DNA from: Deinococcus sp.
Lineage (GTDB): Bacteria; Deinococcota; Deinococci; Deinococcales; Deinococcaceae
NCBI RefSeq assembly: GCF_018260405.1
Contig: NZ_JAGLBG010000072.1
Location: 1-13,375, forward strand
DNA length: 13,375 bases
Reading direction: 5' to 3'
Made by a program: the position numbers and the translations under genes. Below are positions 13,200-13,375 of this stretch, in pieces. The notes below the pieces were generated by a model. It worked only from the letters and a program-made list of their open reading frames with translations, made no database searches and was not told the DNA's origin. Every line of letters begins with the position of its first letter. Positions within the stretch are counted from its first letter, which is position 1.

Positions 13200-13375
13200 G
13201 CACCCAGGCTAGGATATTCGTGTCACAGCTTTCTTATGCGGACTTGCAAAGCTGCGAAGCAGAGCGGGCTTAGGCGCTTTGCCCCCCCGTAACTGTAGCA
13301 GTAGTCCGGAACCTTTTTGACCAAAAAGCAAGTGGGGTCGGTTACGTTGGTGTGTGAAGACTCAACGAACGGCCC
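13200..13375. other. Intergenic sequence at the right edge, no gene recognised
   Basis: No gene can be supported in the last 176 bases. It holds an inverted repeat CAGCTTT (13226-13232) with AAAGCTG (13248-13254) and, near the edge, CTTTTT-GACC-AAAAAG. Neither looks like a clear intrinsic terminator. The left part should contain the promoter of the membrane protein gene. Confidence 0.4.

Noticed and set aside
13306..13330. CTTTTT-GACC-AAAAAG hairpin as a terminator at the right edge
   Set aside because: The stem is only A/T pairs and no U run follows the stem on either strand; it may belong to a repeat but is not a convincing terminator.

Overview
The window looks like a chromosomal piece of a Deinococcus species. 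It is GC-rich. It carries a near-complete match to DdrO, the Deinococcus radiation/desiccation-response repressor, together with a Thermus/Deinococcus-type seven-iron ferredoxin, a TrmH close to the Thermus enzyme, an archaeal-type phosphoglycerate mutase, and several genes whose -10 box lies 6-9 nt before the start codon, as expected for leaderless transcripts. Family names come from motifs remembered by the reader; no database search was run.

Layout. Positions 1-483 are the end of an rRNA operon (23S 3' end, 5S, tRNA-Gly(GCC)) closed by a hairpin terminator. About 400 bases without a convincing gene follow, with possible minus-strand coding remnants. From 4122 down to 894 the minus strand holds an OmpR-family response regulator, its overlapping histidine kinase, a tightly linked nucleotidyltransferase-like protein and, after a gap with its own promoters, a ferredoxin. 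On the plus strand come trmH, a gap with a roughly 140-bp MITE-like repeat, and apgM. Next is a divergent pair: a MocR-type regulator (minus) and a BenE-family permease (plus), separated by 104 bp containing three direct repeats.

A second divergent pair is an 83-residue protein of unknown function (minus) and ddrO (plus). Their shared region contains a 17-bp radiation/desiccation response motif (RDRM) overlapping the -35 box of the ddrO promoter, and a roughly 130-nt ddrO leader with two perfect short inverted repeats. A symmetric terminator separates ddrO from the converging dcd gene, which itself is divergent from a calcineurin-like phosphoesterase with only 31 bp between chosen starts. tRNA-Ala(UGC) with promoter and terminator follows, then a minus-strand six-helix membrane protein with a degenerate GGDEF domain.

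Functionally this is mostly housekeeping: translation, glycolysis, dNTP supply, tRNA modification and electron transfer, interleaved with regulators. The strongest biology is the ddrO locus, where autoregulation and control by IrrE cleavage can be read from promoter and protein. The least explained items are the ddrO leader, the divergent small protein, the MocR/BenE operator repeats, the small intergenic repeats and the degenerate GGDEF protein. No clearly new multi-gene system is evident.
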